A DNA stretch of 64,000 nt from Smittia aterrima (taxonomy: Eukaryota > Arthropoda > Insecta > Diptera > Chironomidae). Made by a program: the position numbers and the translations under genes. The stretch spans positions 1,736,854-1,800,853 of the forward strand of contig CP093830.1 of assembly GCA_033063855.1 (NCBI GenBank), written 5' to 3'. The notes below the pieces were generated by a model, which saw nothing but the letters and a program-made list of their open reading frames with translations, made no database searches and was not told the origin of the DNA. How positions within the stretch are numbered: the first letter of the stretch is position 1; every line of letters starts with the position of its first letter. This document shows, piece by piece, positions 11,405-23,446 of this stretch.

Positions 11405-14400
11405 CTTCTTCTTGGAAACATAAGCGAAAGATTTCCATAAAAATAAGAGTTTGTTTGACAAATGACAGCTTTTAAATTTTTAGTTATTTGCAGATTTCCC
11501 CTTGAGCTTAAGTTGAAAAGGTTTCCAATTAAAAAAAAGTTAACAACTGACAAACTACGGAAAGTCAAATATCGAAAAAGAAAATAATGTTTCATAATGC
11601 TCGAGGCTGGACTGTCGTCTAAGAACTTATCAATAATGAGATTTAAAGCCTAAACCCTTCATCATGAGCAACCCTTTTCGGAAAGTTCTTGGAGAAATAT
11701 TGATCCTCTCTCGGGGTCTTTAAATAATTCAAGAACTTTGAAAGGGATAAGTTGATTCAAATTCATTTAATCCAACGAACGCTGCGTCATAACTTTATTG
11801 CAGCAATATTTACTCAACCAACAACTCAATCATCGTTAACATGTCGAACAATCTGCCTCGTTCATTCTTTAATTCGAAAACATTATTCGTGGGTGGCTTC
11901 ACGCTGTGTAGCAACTAAGTACACGTGAGCACTCACATTTAATCATAGAAGTATAACAATAAATGAGTTCGGATGATTATTTATAGGTCTTCGTAGTCTC
12001 TCGTTAACACCGAACTCTTGGAATCAAGATGACTTGATTCAAAAGCTTTTCATAAAATTATGAACTTGTGGAGCTTTGAGCTTTAGCGGAAAATTTTTTA
12101 TCATTAAAAAAATATATTTTTCTTGGAAATTTAATGAAAAGCGGTTTTTCAATTTATTTTCCTGCGAATGTTTCGGTGTTTTCTCGTCTGTATGAAAAGT
12201 GAGTTCATTAAAAGCTCGGGACTTGTGTTGTGAAACGAGAGAAGCTAATTTGATTTGCTGTAAACTGACATGAAAGTTTTATTTTCCACATTGAATTTGA
12301 GATTCTTCGTACGAAGCATGTTTGTTAATTAAATTGTTTGTAATGTTAAAAATCAAAATTATTTATGGTCGGCTAAGCAGAACATCATTTTCAGAGTAAC
12401 ACCACAGGCAGATTAAATTGTTTAACTGTAATTGACAGGTTTTTGAGGTTAAGGACTTCGCAAATGATAAAGTAATCGATTTTAGGAAAGTCGCTAACCC
12501 TTCTGAAGGAAAACATCAAAGAGCGAGCGAAACATTTTTATTCGCCGCTAAAATGAGGCCGAATGTAAATTTAATATCGACAGAAAGCGGCTTGGCAATT
12601 TCGAACGTTTCCTGAAAGTTAAAAAAATCTCATTTCTCAATTCCGTTTAGGCCTTAAGGCTTATGCGTCGTTCGAAATAAAACAAAATGACGAAAAATTT
12701 CGACTTATGAAGATTGATGAGAGATCCAACTTGTTGGCGGGAGCGTTGAAAAATATATTTCCGACCTACGCGCTTTCCTGATTTCGTTGAAACTTTTTTC
12801 TACTCGCAATGCCCAATATTGATAAACTTTCCCTCTCACTCTCTCCCTCTCTTCCTGACAAGCCTGTCGAGAGGACATCCGTTTTCCAAAGTCTTTATAT
12901 TTATGCCCATCGGCTCTTGGCAAACTTTTTATTTCTTAAAAAAAGAATCACGAATCTAAATATAACACGAGACTGACAAAAATAATTTCGTCGTTTCGGG
13001 TGAACAGACCCATTTATATGCAAAACAATATTTGGTTTTTATTTGAACTAATTGCTTTGACGCGTGATGAAAAACATTCCAGACAAAGTTGCCTTATTAC
13101 CTTCGGCTCTCAGTAAATCATTCGAGCAAAAAGCCGTGAAGCTAAAATAAGTTTATTCACGCTGATAAAGTGGCGATAAGAGAAACATTTATCGATGTTT
13201 TGTTCGCTATATGCTTGAGCTGGTGAAAATGGCCAAATGGAGCTAGACTTTGTTGTTGGTTGAGTTGGTTGTTGTGTCCACGAGAGAACTTTCTTTAATT
13301 GAGTTTCCTTGTTGCTTCAAAGGCAAACATTTAATCACAGATGTCTCGACCAAAACTCGTTTGTCTAATCTGAAGTCCGGTTTGGTACTTGAAGGAACTA
13401 AGCAACGAAGGAGTAAAGAAAGGATTACGATATCTCGTCGAACATTTATCCATCAAGTCTTTGATGTAACAAAAAATTCCTTTGAATCAAACAATTTGAA
13501 AAAGCAAAGGTTTCATTTCTAACTGAATAGCGTTTCAAGTAACCGGAAATGTGTAACAATGGCTTGATGGATCGTCAGTTGACTTAGGATCATTAGCAGA
13601 ATACTTCAACTTGAATGAGCTTATCGCTCCTTTCGTTGGCATTATTTCTAAGCTAATATAAAAATTTAATGGCGGAGAACCACCCAACTGTGACCCAATT
13701 ACCTTTCTATGCCTTCAAGTAACGAAGCTTTAAGAAAATATTAGCAAGAAATATGTTGATTTAAATATTTTTATTTTTCAGTGAAGCAAAACGTTGACAT
13801 TTAATACGCCAATCATGATAAATTCTCATTCATTTTAAAATGAAATGTTCATTACTCAGAAATTGGAACTCTTTCAACTCTCAAAGCAATCGAAACTCAA
13901 AGGAAGTTTCTATCATTTCACAAAGTCCTTCTGATTGCTTCTGGGAACTTTGTAAATTGAAATACTAATCGAAAAGTAATTTCGTTGGTTCATGAGAAAT
14001 CAATTTTCAAGATTAAAATTTAATTTATTAAGTGCTTTCATAATTAAATGACGTAACCCAAGTCCACAAATTTGAATGATTGTGAACTGGTCAAATTAGT
14101 CATCGTTATCGATAACATAAAAAGATTTTCGTTTAATCTTATCAAGCTCAGATGTTAACCATGACAACATTGATATTTAGAAAAACCTCTTTCTTCGTCT
14201 TTTCTGAGAAGGTCGACATACTTGGATGAATCAAGATGATTTGTAAGTATGCACAGACCGGATTGGTCTTAAAAGTCTCATTGAATTCAAATAGCCGGTG
14301 AATGGCAGAATCATGAAATACTAAAATTCTTGTCCCAAAAATCTTTTCATCGTTTCATAAATATCCTGAAGTGGAATGGACTGAGAAAAATTCAGGCAGC

Positions 14401-16599
14401 AAACTCAAGCATCGAATTTCAATTAAGCTGAAAGTCTCGACATCATGCACATTTCATTTTTGAAACGAAAAGTCAATTAAATCATCAAGATAAAGAAGTC
14501 AGAGAAATCCAAAGCACTCGAATTCACGTTGTTTTATCAACCGAAGCTTTTCTATTAATTCTTCCATTATCGCACGTGAACAGTTCACCGCTCTTTCTTA
14601 ATAATTGGCTTCGTCAACAAAGTGATTGCTTCGCTGTCACTTCAACCACTCGAGAAATTAATTTCATCAATTAGTGGAGTTGAGTGAAAACTTTTTCTAT
14701 TTTTCCATCAGAAGTTCAAGGTTTTTTAAAGTTTGCTCCTTTCACTTTAACCTCCCAATTCAATTTCCTGTTAGTCCCTTCAGGTTGCTTTATCAAGAAG
14801 TTTATGTTTTCCTTCCCTACAATTTATCACCATTTGTGTAAATCCCCAATGAATTAAAATTGGTTCTGATCCTGCAATTCAATATAACGTCAATGAAACG
14901 AAAATACCAAACACTCCAATTTAAATTAAATCCGCCCTTTGTTCCAACAGCAGAGGTAACCAACTTAAATACTTTGTAATTACTAAAAGTAACAAAGCAG
15001 AGGTTAGCGTGCAACGATAGCAATCAACAACTAATCAAACGCTTTAATATTTATCGGAGCTTTTGCAGACACGCTAATTTGCAGTTAGAGGGAAGATAAT
15101 TAAATAATAAAATTGCTTCTGCAATAAATTTTTAATCTTTTATTCTCAGAGCTATAAGTTCTCAGTTCACTTCGATGGGAAATTCAATAAATTTCGCATA
15201 CAATGATTTCAACATTGAATCAACAAGTTGATGCTGCAGAAACCGGAAACTCAACCATGATCACGATTTCAGTGAAAATATTTAATTAAAACTTTTTAGT
15301 CGAGACTGTAATAAAAATTCTCAAAACTTTTTAAATAATCTATTTTACAAAGCTTGGATGTGTGGTCATGACAACATCAAGAGAATCATGTTCATCATTG
15401 ATAACTTTGTCATCCAAGGCAATATAGCGTAGCATTGTAACATTTTTCTCTTAAAAATTGTTGAAAGAGGAGAAATTTTTGTTCCAATCAGCGCTTTCAT
15501 CTGTTCTCGAATTTCTTTCATGAACAATGCTAGTTTTATTTGTTTTTGTACAAGTTTTGAAACAAGGTAACTTTTATCGTTGACGAGATGAAAAAAAAAC
15601 TCTTTGAACTATCGATTTAACTTGTTGATGTGGAAATCAGTCGAATGAGTTGTGGTGGCAACATCAACTCACAAAGCCTTTGGTTCGAAAGATCTTTCCC
15701 AGGAAAGGATTGTGGTTTCATGTTTCAATCAACCATTAAAAGTCCATAAGCGTGGTGAACGTGATAAGACTCCATAATGAAGGTGAAATTTGAAGCGACT
15801 CTCCATGAAGAGTCCAATTATGTTCAAGCTAATTCTCCTCGATTACTCGAACGCCTTCAGATCTTATTTGCATTCTTAATTCAATTACCCGAAATTTCTT
15901 TCGATTATTCAGAGGGTAAAGTTTTGATCCGAAAGGTTTCTGTTCTCGAATAAAATATTTCGACGAAATCTAAACTTTAATCTAAATTCAAATTTATTTA
16001 ATCTCTTTGAAACATTTTTTGTCTTTGTGAGTTTGACTAAATTTTATTTTCAACATTACAGAATGGTTCGGATATCAATCCTGACGATCCAAATAACACT
16101 GAAATGATGAAATATTTTTTTGTCTTTATTTTTCATGAAAATTATTTTCTTGCTTTGTCGTTTTTCCGGATTTATCGCTCTCAGCTCAGTTTTCACAAAA
16201 AACATGAGAGAGTCTTCTCTTTTCGTTTCTCTCTCTTGTTCTTGACTTGGATGCAACAGATGAGCTGAATTGAATGGTCAAATTTAATTTTCTTCTTGAC
16301 AATCTTGTCGTCTCGAGTGTTGAGGACGATTCAATAAGTAAAAAAAGTCATTGGCATATTTAGGGGCTTGTCAGTAAATTACGTGAAAATGTCTTGATTT
16401 GTCTCGTTGACAAATTGATTTGGGAAAAAAGTAAAAACTTTGAGTTGAAGTGGACCATTAAAAGTTTTAAAAGTGTAATCTTAAGAAAACTTGCTCCTGA
16501 ATGAAAAAATCTTCTTTTTTTAAGAAAACTTGCTACTGAATGAGATTTAAAAGTTTGGTAAAATGTCTTTGAATAATCGGCAGAAAAAGTTTTCTTCTG
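11405..16599. other. non-coding spacer
   Basis: 5.2 kb of AT-rich DNA with no supported gene. Short frames such as 12705-12923 and 13250-13522 have no recognisable protein signature. A 22-bp sequence (AAGAAAACTTGCTNCTGAAT) is tandemly repeated at about 16482-16541. Confidence 0.55.
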
Positions 16600-16865
16600 T
16601 TGATTTATTTACTTGCCAAAGCTTAAATTGAAGCTCCGGGTAAATCGTCCGAAAACACTTGTTCCTAGAATATTTTTTCATTAGTTCGACTAAGTTGACA
16701 GCAGACGGCTGAGTTTATTTCTCTGATGATCTCAACAGTTTGCTAGGTTAATAAGCTTTAATTGAATTTTTCATTCATTTCAAGTCGAGTTTCCGGGAAG
16801 GCGAAAACTTTTTCCACCCTCATCCATCAACATCTGGCCATATTTATTAACTTCCCTCTGTGAAG
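16600..16865 (+). repeat. diverged direct repeat, copy B
   Basis: Second copy of the 11134-11404 block, same orientation. The order of shared segments is kept over about 270 bp, including the TTTCCGGG and ATATTTATTAACTTC segments. Confidence 0.7.
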
Positions 16866-18008
16866 AGTAATATCAACATAGAGAGTCCTGAGAAACGACT
16901 CGTTTCAAACGAGACGAATCACCAATCGATAACAATTATCGACGACAGCTTTGCGATGAATTTTTATGTTGCTGGTCATCAGTGTTTTCCTTTGTGATTA
17001 ATCTGCACGACAATTGGGAGACATCAATCCACAAAATATTGAGACATCTCTCGATGATTACTTCAAACGCAAGACAAATTGATAATTTTCTTAATTATAT
17101 TAACAAGAAAATGAATAATTCATAAAAGATTTCGTCAAAAGAAGTTCGGAAAAGCTTTCATGAGCTTTAAGAAACTACAGCAAACGAGATGGCGCAGACA
17201 GCTAGGAAAATAAAATGTTACTCTTATTTGATTCATTCTTTCTTCTTAAAGCATTCTTTCTTCTTTAGTATACTTAAACAAATAATGCATTTCCATTGCA
17301 AATTTTTTCTACCAGCTTTATGATTGAATTAGGGTAAACGAGACTGAACAGCTAACTTCGTTAAGCGAATATCACGGTGAAAGTAATTAAATCAAATTTT
17401 ATGCCTCGCGATCAAAGAGCTATGGAAATAAAACATTTAAGAGGAAAAAGTTTTTCAAAGGGAAGTGGAAGTGCATTTTAATTTTTTTCAATTACTGAGT
17501 TTTCAGATCACTCATAATGAAACAATATTCAGTTTTTGAATGACAACTTTAAAGTCCAATGAATGAATCTACGTGGCATAAACAAACTTTTCTGTTTTAA
17601 AATTTTTGTACTGAACGTTATCAGATGCGTTTTCTCGCCTTCTTTCTGCCATTCATCATCATTTGCTCTCTAAAACATGTTTAGTGAATTAGTTTCGCTT
17701 ACGAAATTTCTGTCTTGAAGCTGGAACAAGTGAATATTTCCCGAGGCTTTACATGTGTTGCAAAAATTCTTTCGCAATAAGTCAACAAGAAGAATGTCGA
17801 GACTTGTTTTTATCTAAACTCGAATTTTAGCTCTCGCATATGTTTTTTATTTCATGCAAATCTATCAATGGAGAAGTAACCACCAGCGGCGCTTTGTAAT
17901 TAATGGGATTCAAGTTCAAATTACTTTCCAAATCATTCTCGATAATGTAAGCAATTTTCGGGTTAAAGTTTCAGCAAAAGAATCTGACGATCTGTGGAAT
18001 AGTCGCAA

Positions 18009-18069
18009 GGCCGAGAACTTTTCTTCTTCTGACTTACCATCGAATTGGCGCCAAAATCACAACCGGTTT
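18009..18069 (+). repeat. short dispersed repeat shared with 27651-27716
   Basis: GCCGAGAA, then a TTCTTCTTC run, then TTGGCGCC and CAAAATCACAACC, occur in the same order at 27651-27716, 9.6 kb away. This is a small block of the same kind as the larger duplications in this window. Confidence 0.55.
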
Positions 18070-18555
18070 CTCTTTTCGGTAAACCAATCTTGAGAATAAT
18101 TTCCATGAAATTGCATTCTTTTGGGGAAATATCAATGATTGCATAACAATAAATGTCATTTCGTCTATTTTTTTTGCTAGCGACGATACTGATATTAAAT
18201 GAAGAGCAAAAAATAAATGAAGAATTTATAAAAAACCGGATTCTCTCATCTGATCACAAGGGAAGTGTCTCTAGGGGTGAAACTACATAAAATGCAATAA
18301 AGAAAAAAAGTTTTCATGTACAGAGAATTTTTTTTTACTTTAAAGTAATAAAATAAAAATCCTTTTCTTGTAATAAAATCTCAGGAGCATGAAGAATGAA
18401 ACATTTTTTTTATTGAATCCTGAGATTCTCAGAGTAGAAGTTTTTCATGGGAAACGGAATAAAAACATGCAAGGAAATCATTATCATTTAATGGAACTCC
18501 CGCAAATTTAAAAAAAGAAAATGTGAAAATTTTCTCAACTTTTTCAATGAAAGAA

Positions 18556-18797
18556 CACAGATAACATTATAACTAGATTGGCCAAGCTCAAAAGTTTTGT
18601 TAGGCGAAGGTTTTTTTGATGTTTTTTTCGTTTGTGTGAGGGTCGACACCCCTCATACATTTTTAAAATTGTTGTTGTTGGACCCGAAGGTAAGTAAATT
18701 TCCTATGAGGAGCGGTGACCCTCACAATTGGAAAAACAACAACAAGAAAACCTTAGTCTAACACGCTTGGTCCAATCTAGTTATATTGTTATCTATG
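18556..18797. mobile_element. foldback MITE-like element with long terminal inverted repeats
   Basis: The 242-bp segment is almost wholly self-complementary. Its left end, AGATAACATTATAACTAGAT, pairs with the right end, whose reverse complement is AGATAACAATATAACTAGAT. The complementarity continues inward through AAGGTTTT, a T-rich tract, GTGAGGGTC and CCTCATA on each arm. The loop holds a GTTGTTGTTGGACCCGAAGG segment. There is no transposase. Exact ends and a target-site duplication are not certain. It is either a foldback MITE or a locus producing a long hairpin RNA. Confidence 0.75.
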
Positions 18798-19634
18798 GAA
18801 AAAAGAATAAATATTTCTCCTTAAATCGCGCTCGCGATGATCTCTTTATTCGCTTTCCTCTATTCAACAACTTCGCATTAGTTTAATTCACGACAATTAA
18901 ATTATCGCTATTAGCCGAAACACTTTTTTTTGCTCATGAAATTAAGTGAACGACACCTCGTTTCATGTGAGGTTAATAGAGAAGAAGATAATTTGATATC
19001 CATTTAGCAAAGTTATTAAATCAAAGTGATCAATCATGAAAGCAATTGAAGAAATGAATGAGATAAATCAATTTTCTTGAGAGAAAAGAAGAATACATTA
19101 TCAGCTGATTCTCATTATGAGTTTCTCAATGCGTTTGTTGTTGTTCATAAATTCTCATGAAAAAACATTTTCGCTTAATGTGTGCAAAGAGAGGAATAAT
19201 AAAGATAAGATGAAGCTGTGTAGAGCCGCGATTTTTGGCGGAATTTCGCGAGTTTCTTCTTTTTCTGTGACGTTTTCTTCTTCGCTGGTGGATTTTTCTT
19301 TTCAACTTGTCTCAGTCAAGCTTATGAGGATTGAATTCATTAATAAAGATTAAAGATTTTATTTTGAACTTAACATTTAGGAGATGTCAAAAATATTATG
19401 CAACATTTAAGAGAAAGTGAAGAATCTTTTGATTAGAAGGCTCGATCTCAATGAATTTTTGTAAGAAAAAATATTTTTACTTCTTATTCTCTCAAGGGCA
19501 AAGTGCCTCAGAACTAATAAAATTTTATTCTCGGCTTTGCCACACACATTCAAGGATCGAATAAACCCTAAGTTGAGTTCCACATCAGTTCCCCGGACCT
19601 CTCGCTCGCTCTCGCACACACATTGTCGTGAAGA
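18798..19634. other. intergenic, upstream of string-like gene
   Basis: No gene seen. The last 50 bp carry GAGA-type repeats (CTCTCGCTCGCTCTCG, then CACACACA), like those upstream of string at about 52577-52650. This suggests shared promoter architecture. Confidence 0.5.
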
Positions 19635-19710
19635 GAATGCAGCATAAAACTCAAAACACGACCGGCGACCATCAGTTATTCGTGAAACACTTCTCGAGCA
19701 GTCAACATCT
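19635..19710 (+). promoter_or_regulatory. promoter-proximal/5'UTR block shared with string
   Basis: GAATGCAGCATAAAAC, then TTATTCGTGAAA, then TTCTCG and CAACATCT, occur in the same order and similar spacing at 52656-52730 upstream of string. Conservation of this block outside the coding region shows that the duplication included the promoter or 5' leader. The TSS itself is not defined. Confidence 0.6.
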
Positions 19711-19797
19711 GCTTTTTGTTGTCGCTCGCTCGATCGTCGTTCACTTCGCTATTCAGCAAATTATTATACGAAAACAAGGAAAGTGCGAAAAGAAAAA

Positions 19798-20433
19798 ATG
19801 TTCGCCAACAACTCGGATAATATGTCAGGCTTCGATTTAGATTTCTATGAATGTTCAAGGTAAGTTTCGAAAAATATTAACTTTGTGGAAATGAAAAATC
19901 TAAAAGAGGTTGACAACAGAAAACTTTATAAATATTTTCTTTATTTAAACAGACTTGGTCTCAACCAGCTCGATGACATCTCATTCTTCTCAAGCAACAG
20001 TCCAATGTCAAGTCCATCGCCAAGTTCTTGTCGATGTGATAGCATGAGCCCGTTGTCAATGGAAGATGACTTTGTAGACTTTAATTCATATAACAGAATT
20101 TCACCAGCAAGAAAACGATTGAATATGGATGCTCATGTTCACGTCAATGAAAATCAGAACTCGTCATCATCATTCAAAAGAATATTGAATGAACAAAATC
20201 ACCTTCAAAGTCTATCGTTCGGTATAAGAATTCCTTCAAGTGGTGCAGCAAAACGGTCACAATGCTTCGATGAGTCTCAAAGTCCCCAACAAAGCAAACG
20301 ACGAAGAAGTGAAAATCATTCGCCCGCGACTTCATCAACATTCCCGACAAACCAACATCAACGACCTGAACTCAAAAAGTCTCCGAGCGTTCTGTGGAGT
20401 TCACCACAAATGATTTGGAAAAATCGACTTTAA
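19798..20433 (+). CDS. string/Cdc25-like paralogue lacking the phosphatase domain
   Basis: Two exons, 19798-19859 and 19953-20433, encode 180 aa. The 93-bp intron is in phase 2 at the same place as string intron 1 (exon 1 ends YECS-AG here, CECT-AG in string). The protein matches the N-terminal regulatory half of the string protein at 53049-56615 in order: ISFFSSNSPMSSPSP (string LSFYSSNNPASSPTP), RKRLNMD (string RKCLNMD), SPQQSKRRRSENHSP (string SPQSKRHKSENEPP) and RPELKKSPSV (string RPILRKSVSM). It then diverges and stops at TAA, before the LIGDFSRPFCLP lead-in and the rhodanese/HCX5R domain. Several S-P sites (including SPAR) and a KRRR basic cluster suggest a nuclear Cdk substrate. AATAAA signals follow at 20475 and 20488. 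The open frame and intact splice sites favour a live gene. A decaying duplicate is the alternative. Confidence 0.85.
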
Positions 20434-20474
20434 ACGGCTGAAAGCAAAGAAAACAAGGGAGAGAGCAAAGTTGC

Positions 20475-20493
20475 AATAAAAGGCTTTAATAAA
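20475..20493 (+). terminator. poly(A) signals of the string-like gene
   Basis: Two AATAAA hexamers (20475-20480 and 20488-20493) lie 42-60 nt after the TAA stop, giving the truncated gene its own short 3'UTR. Confidence 0.6.
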
Positions 20494-23291
20494 ATTAGTT
20501 CTTGAATTCTTAAGATAAGAAAAATACTTTAAAAAATGTTTGACGCGAGTCTGAAATAAAAATTTAACTTTAAACAAATAAAGAAAACGTTTATTGAAAT
20601 TGAAACTCTTTCGCGCTTTGACCCTTCAACAAAATCCTTTTATTACCGCTCAAATGGCCATTGACCATCTCCCGGTTTTTATTACGATCGCTTTTGAGAT
20701 TATGATTCAACAACCTGAAAGTATAAATTAGATTTGCCTTACATTTCTAAAAAGACGATCAAAGACGATTTTCGCGCGTGCTTTGATATCAAGGACGACC
20801 CTCCTTGCATTTTCCAGTTGAAAAGAGTTTAATGAGCGTCTGGGGAATCTCGGATTGTTGTTTAGAGCTGACCATCACCGGTCAACATATGCATTTTCAG
20901 AAATCCATAAAGTCTTACACAAAGAAGGAGATAACGAGCATAGAAAATTTTGACTCGTGCACATTTTATTCGAAGAGGGTGGACGAACAATGAGAAACTT
21001 TCAGCTTTCTTTAAAATTTCTTGAGCTGTTCGACACTTCATTTAGCAGTCGGCAAACCAAGAAATTTAAAAACCCGCCAAAGCGCTTGCAATATGTTCCT
21101 TCAAAGAAAACCAGTAAAGGGTTTGCTGATGCGATCAAGGGCACAAAAAAAAATATTTTAAAGAAAAAGCTTAGCAAGAAGATGAAGAAGAAGAAAATTT
21201 AAAGAGCCGAACAAAAGATTTACTTTTATTTCCTATGGCATTCAATTAGCTTGCAAAAATATTTAATTCCGGATATTTTAGGGAGAACTTGTTCGCGCAT
21301 TTCGAGCAGATTTGACGTCAGCTGTTGACTATTTTTGGCGCATCATCAAGACGGCAAATGTGACTAGATTCTTAAACAGGTTGCTCTGAAATTAATGAAA
21401 AAGTTTTATAGATCTCAACGTTCTCAGGATTGAATTTAAAGAAAAGTGAAATTTGTGAAGGCAATAACGTTCGATACGCTTCAAGATTTATTTGATTTGC
21501 GATACTTTCTTAATGTTTCCCATTGCAAAAACTTAAATGATGCAATAGACATTGTGATTGAAAGCTGCATCGATTCGATTCTTTTAATTTTTTCATTGAG
21601 AGGCAAATGAGAGACTTTGATAAACATAATAATAAATTATAGCTGAAAAGTAAAAGTAACGCATCCGAGCATCTGCTGTTTGATTTTATTTGTATACGCA
21701 GAGATCCGTTGTGTCTAACAGGGGTTGCATTCTTAGCCTCAGATAGGGTGCAATATCTCGTTATAAGAAAAGTGAAGAAAATGAAAAATCTGCAAAAGAT
21801 GTTCATCTTGCTATCTAAAAGCAGAAGGCAAAAAAAAATTTATTAGATCGATAAAGAAACTGAAAACGTTTCGATGATTTAACATAATTCACCCTTTTGC
21901 TAAAGTGACTGATGTTGCCCACACAACTCGTTGACGGTTTATTGAAATTCAATACTTTTCAATGTTGCCTAATTGAATTTCTCACAAATTGGTTACTTCA
22001 TCAAATCAAACATCCGCATCACCTGTTGTGCAATTTGTTTTAGAAGACAAGACATTTTTTAAAAAGAATAAAATATTTCGAGTCATGTGGTGATTGCCGA
22101 AAGGAAATTCAAACGTCGGTTTTGATGTCATTGCAAAATTTCCAATCGATTGACTTTAAAATTTCTCCGATAACAAAATAAAATAAAGTTTGCGATGAAA
22201 AATAAAAAGTTCTTGGGCGCCTTGTTCCAAAATGAATTGTTCTCGCTTTGATCTCAGACGAATCTTCTTTACGCTTTAAGTTTGATCTATTTGTCTTCTT
22301 TCCTTTTTCTAAAAAAAATTGCAAGAAACAAAAAGTCTTCTCAAGTGTTTTCTCTTGTAATTACACATTTAAAAGGATCTTCAGAGTTTCGCACAAAAAG
22401 ATTCCCATAAGGACCTCCCATCGATCAGTGGAGACTCAAAGGCGAAGGAAGTGAAAACTGACAAGACACTAAGAAAATTATTTATTTGAAGAGCTCTTGA
22501 AATATCTTCTTACATCACAACAAATAATTTTCTTGTAATTCTCTTAACGATCAAGCAGCGATATTCGGCAATTGTTTGATAATTCTATTCCTCTTTTGGT
22601 TAAGGTAACAAGTGCAGGTTCTAGCGCCAGCGAAGCCATTATCAGTTCTCTCTGTCTATTACCTGCTGATTGTCTATTGTATCTAGTGCAAATCCTAGAG
22701 AGAGTGCAATAAATCTTAATTTTACTTGTGTAATATTCAGAATAGAGAAAGTGCTGGACTGTGACAAAACGATTTTTGCTTTTGTCTTTAAAAAGAGTTT
22801 TCATCGATCACATTCTAATAAGTCAGATGTTTGATGTCTAATTTGATTCTGTTTTGATCCAAAGATGATATTAAAGTAAAATAGCAACACACCCTCATCA
22901 ATAAAAAAAAGGTTTCGCTTCTTGTTTTATTACTGGAAAAGATGAAGATGATGAGAATCGAGTCTGAGAATCTGTTGGCAGCGTTATCCCTTTTTAAGCC
23001 ATTCAAGCGTAAATATGCAATTTTCAACTTAGAGCATTGAGAAATAGGCGCGCAAAAACAACAAGACACATTCAATCCTGAAACATTTGAATCATAAAAT
23101 TCCTCATCTGGGAGACACATGTTTTTCGCTTGACATTTCGTTGATATAAGTTTTATTTTTTTGGAGAATATTCTAATCGACTTTCAACTCTTAATTCAAC
23201 GAACTCGCTATGAAGCTTCTTTGCTGTGAAGCATAAACTTCATGTCCATTTCGTTCCATAAAAAAAATTCAAAGGCTCCACAGAGGATCAT
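20494..23291. other. non-coding spacer
   Basis: No supported gene. The stretch after the string-like stop has no remnant of the Cdc25 catalytic domain in any frame I could read. The lysine-rich frame at 20957-21202 looks like chance in AT-rich DNA. Confidence 0.55.
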
Positions 23292-23446
23292 ACAAAACCT
23301 GTTATTCTCTTCGAAGTTTGAATGGAAGGAAAATGAGCATCAACAAAAGAACGACGAACCTTTTTATTATTCTTCTTTACTCGATTGTCTAACGCTCAAG
23401 AAATACCTTCATGAATCTTCTCGTTCGCTGATATGTATACATAAAT
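23292..23446 (+). repeat. diverged direct repeat shared with 31426-31562
   Basis: ACAAAACCTGTT, then GAACATCAACAAAAGAACGA-type sequence, then CATGAATCTT, occur in order at both places, 8.1 kb apart. A shorter match around 23171 (TAATCGACTTTCAA) to about 30634 lies just upstream in the same order, so the duplicated unit was once larger. Confidence 0.65.
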
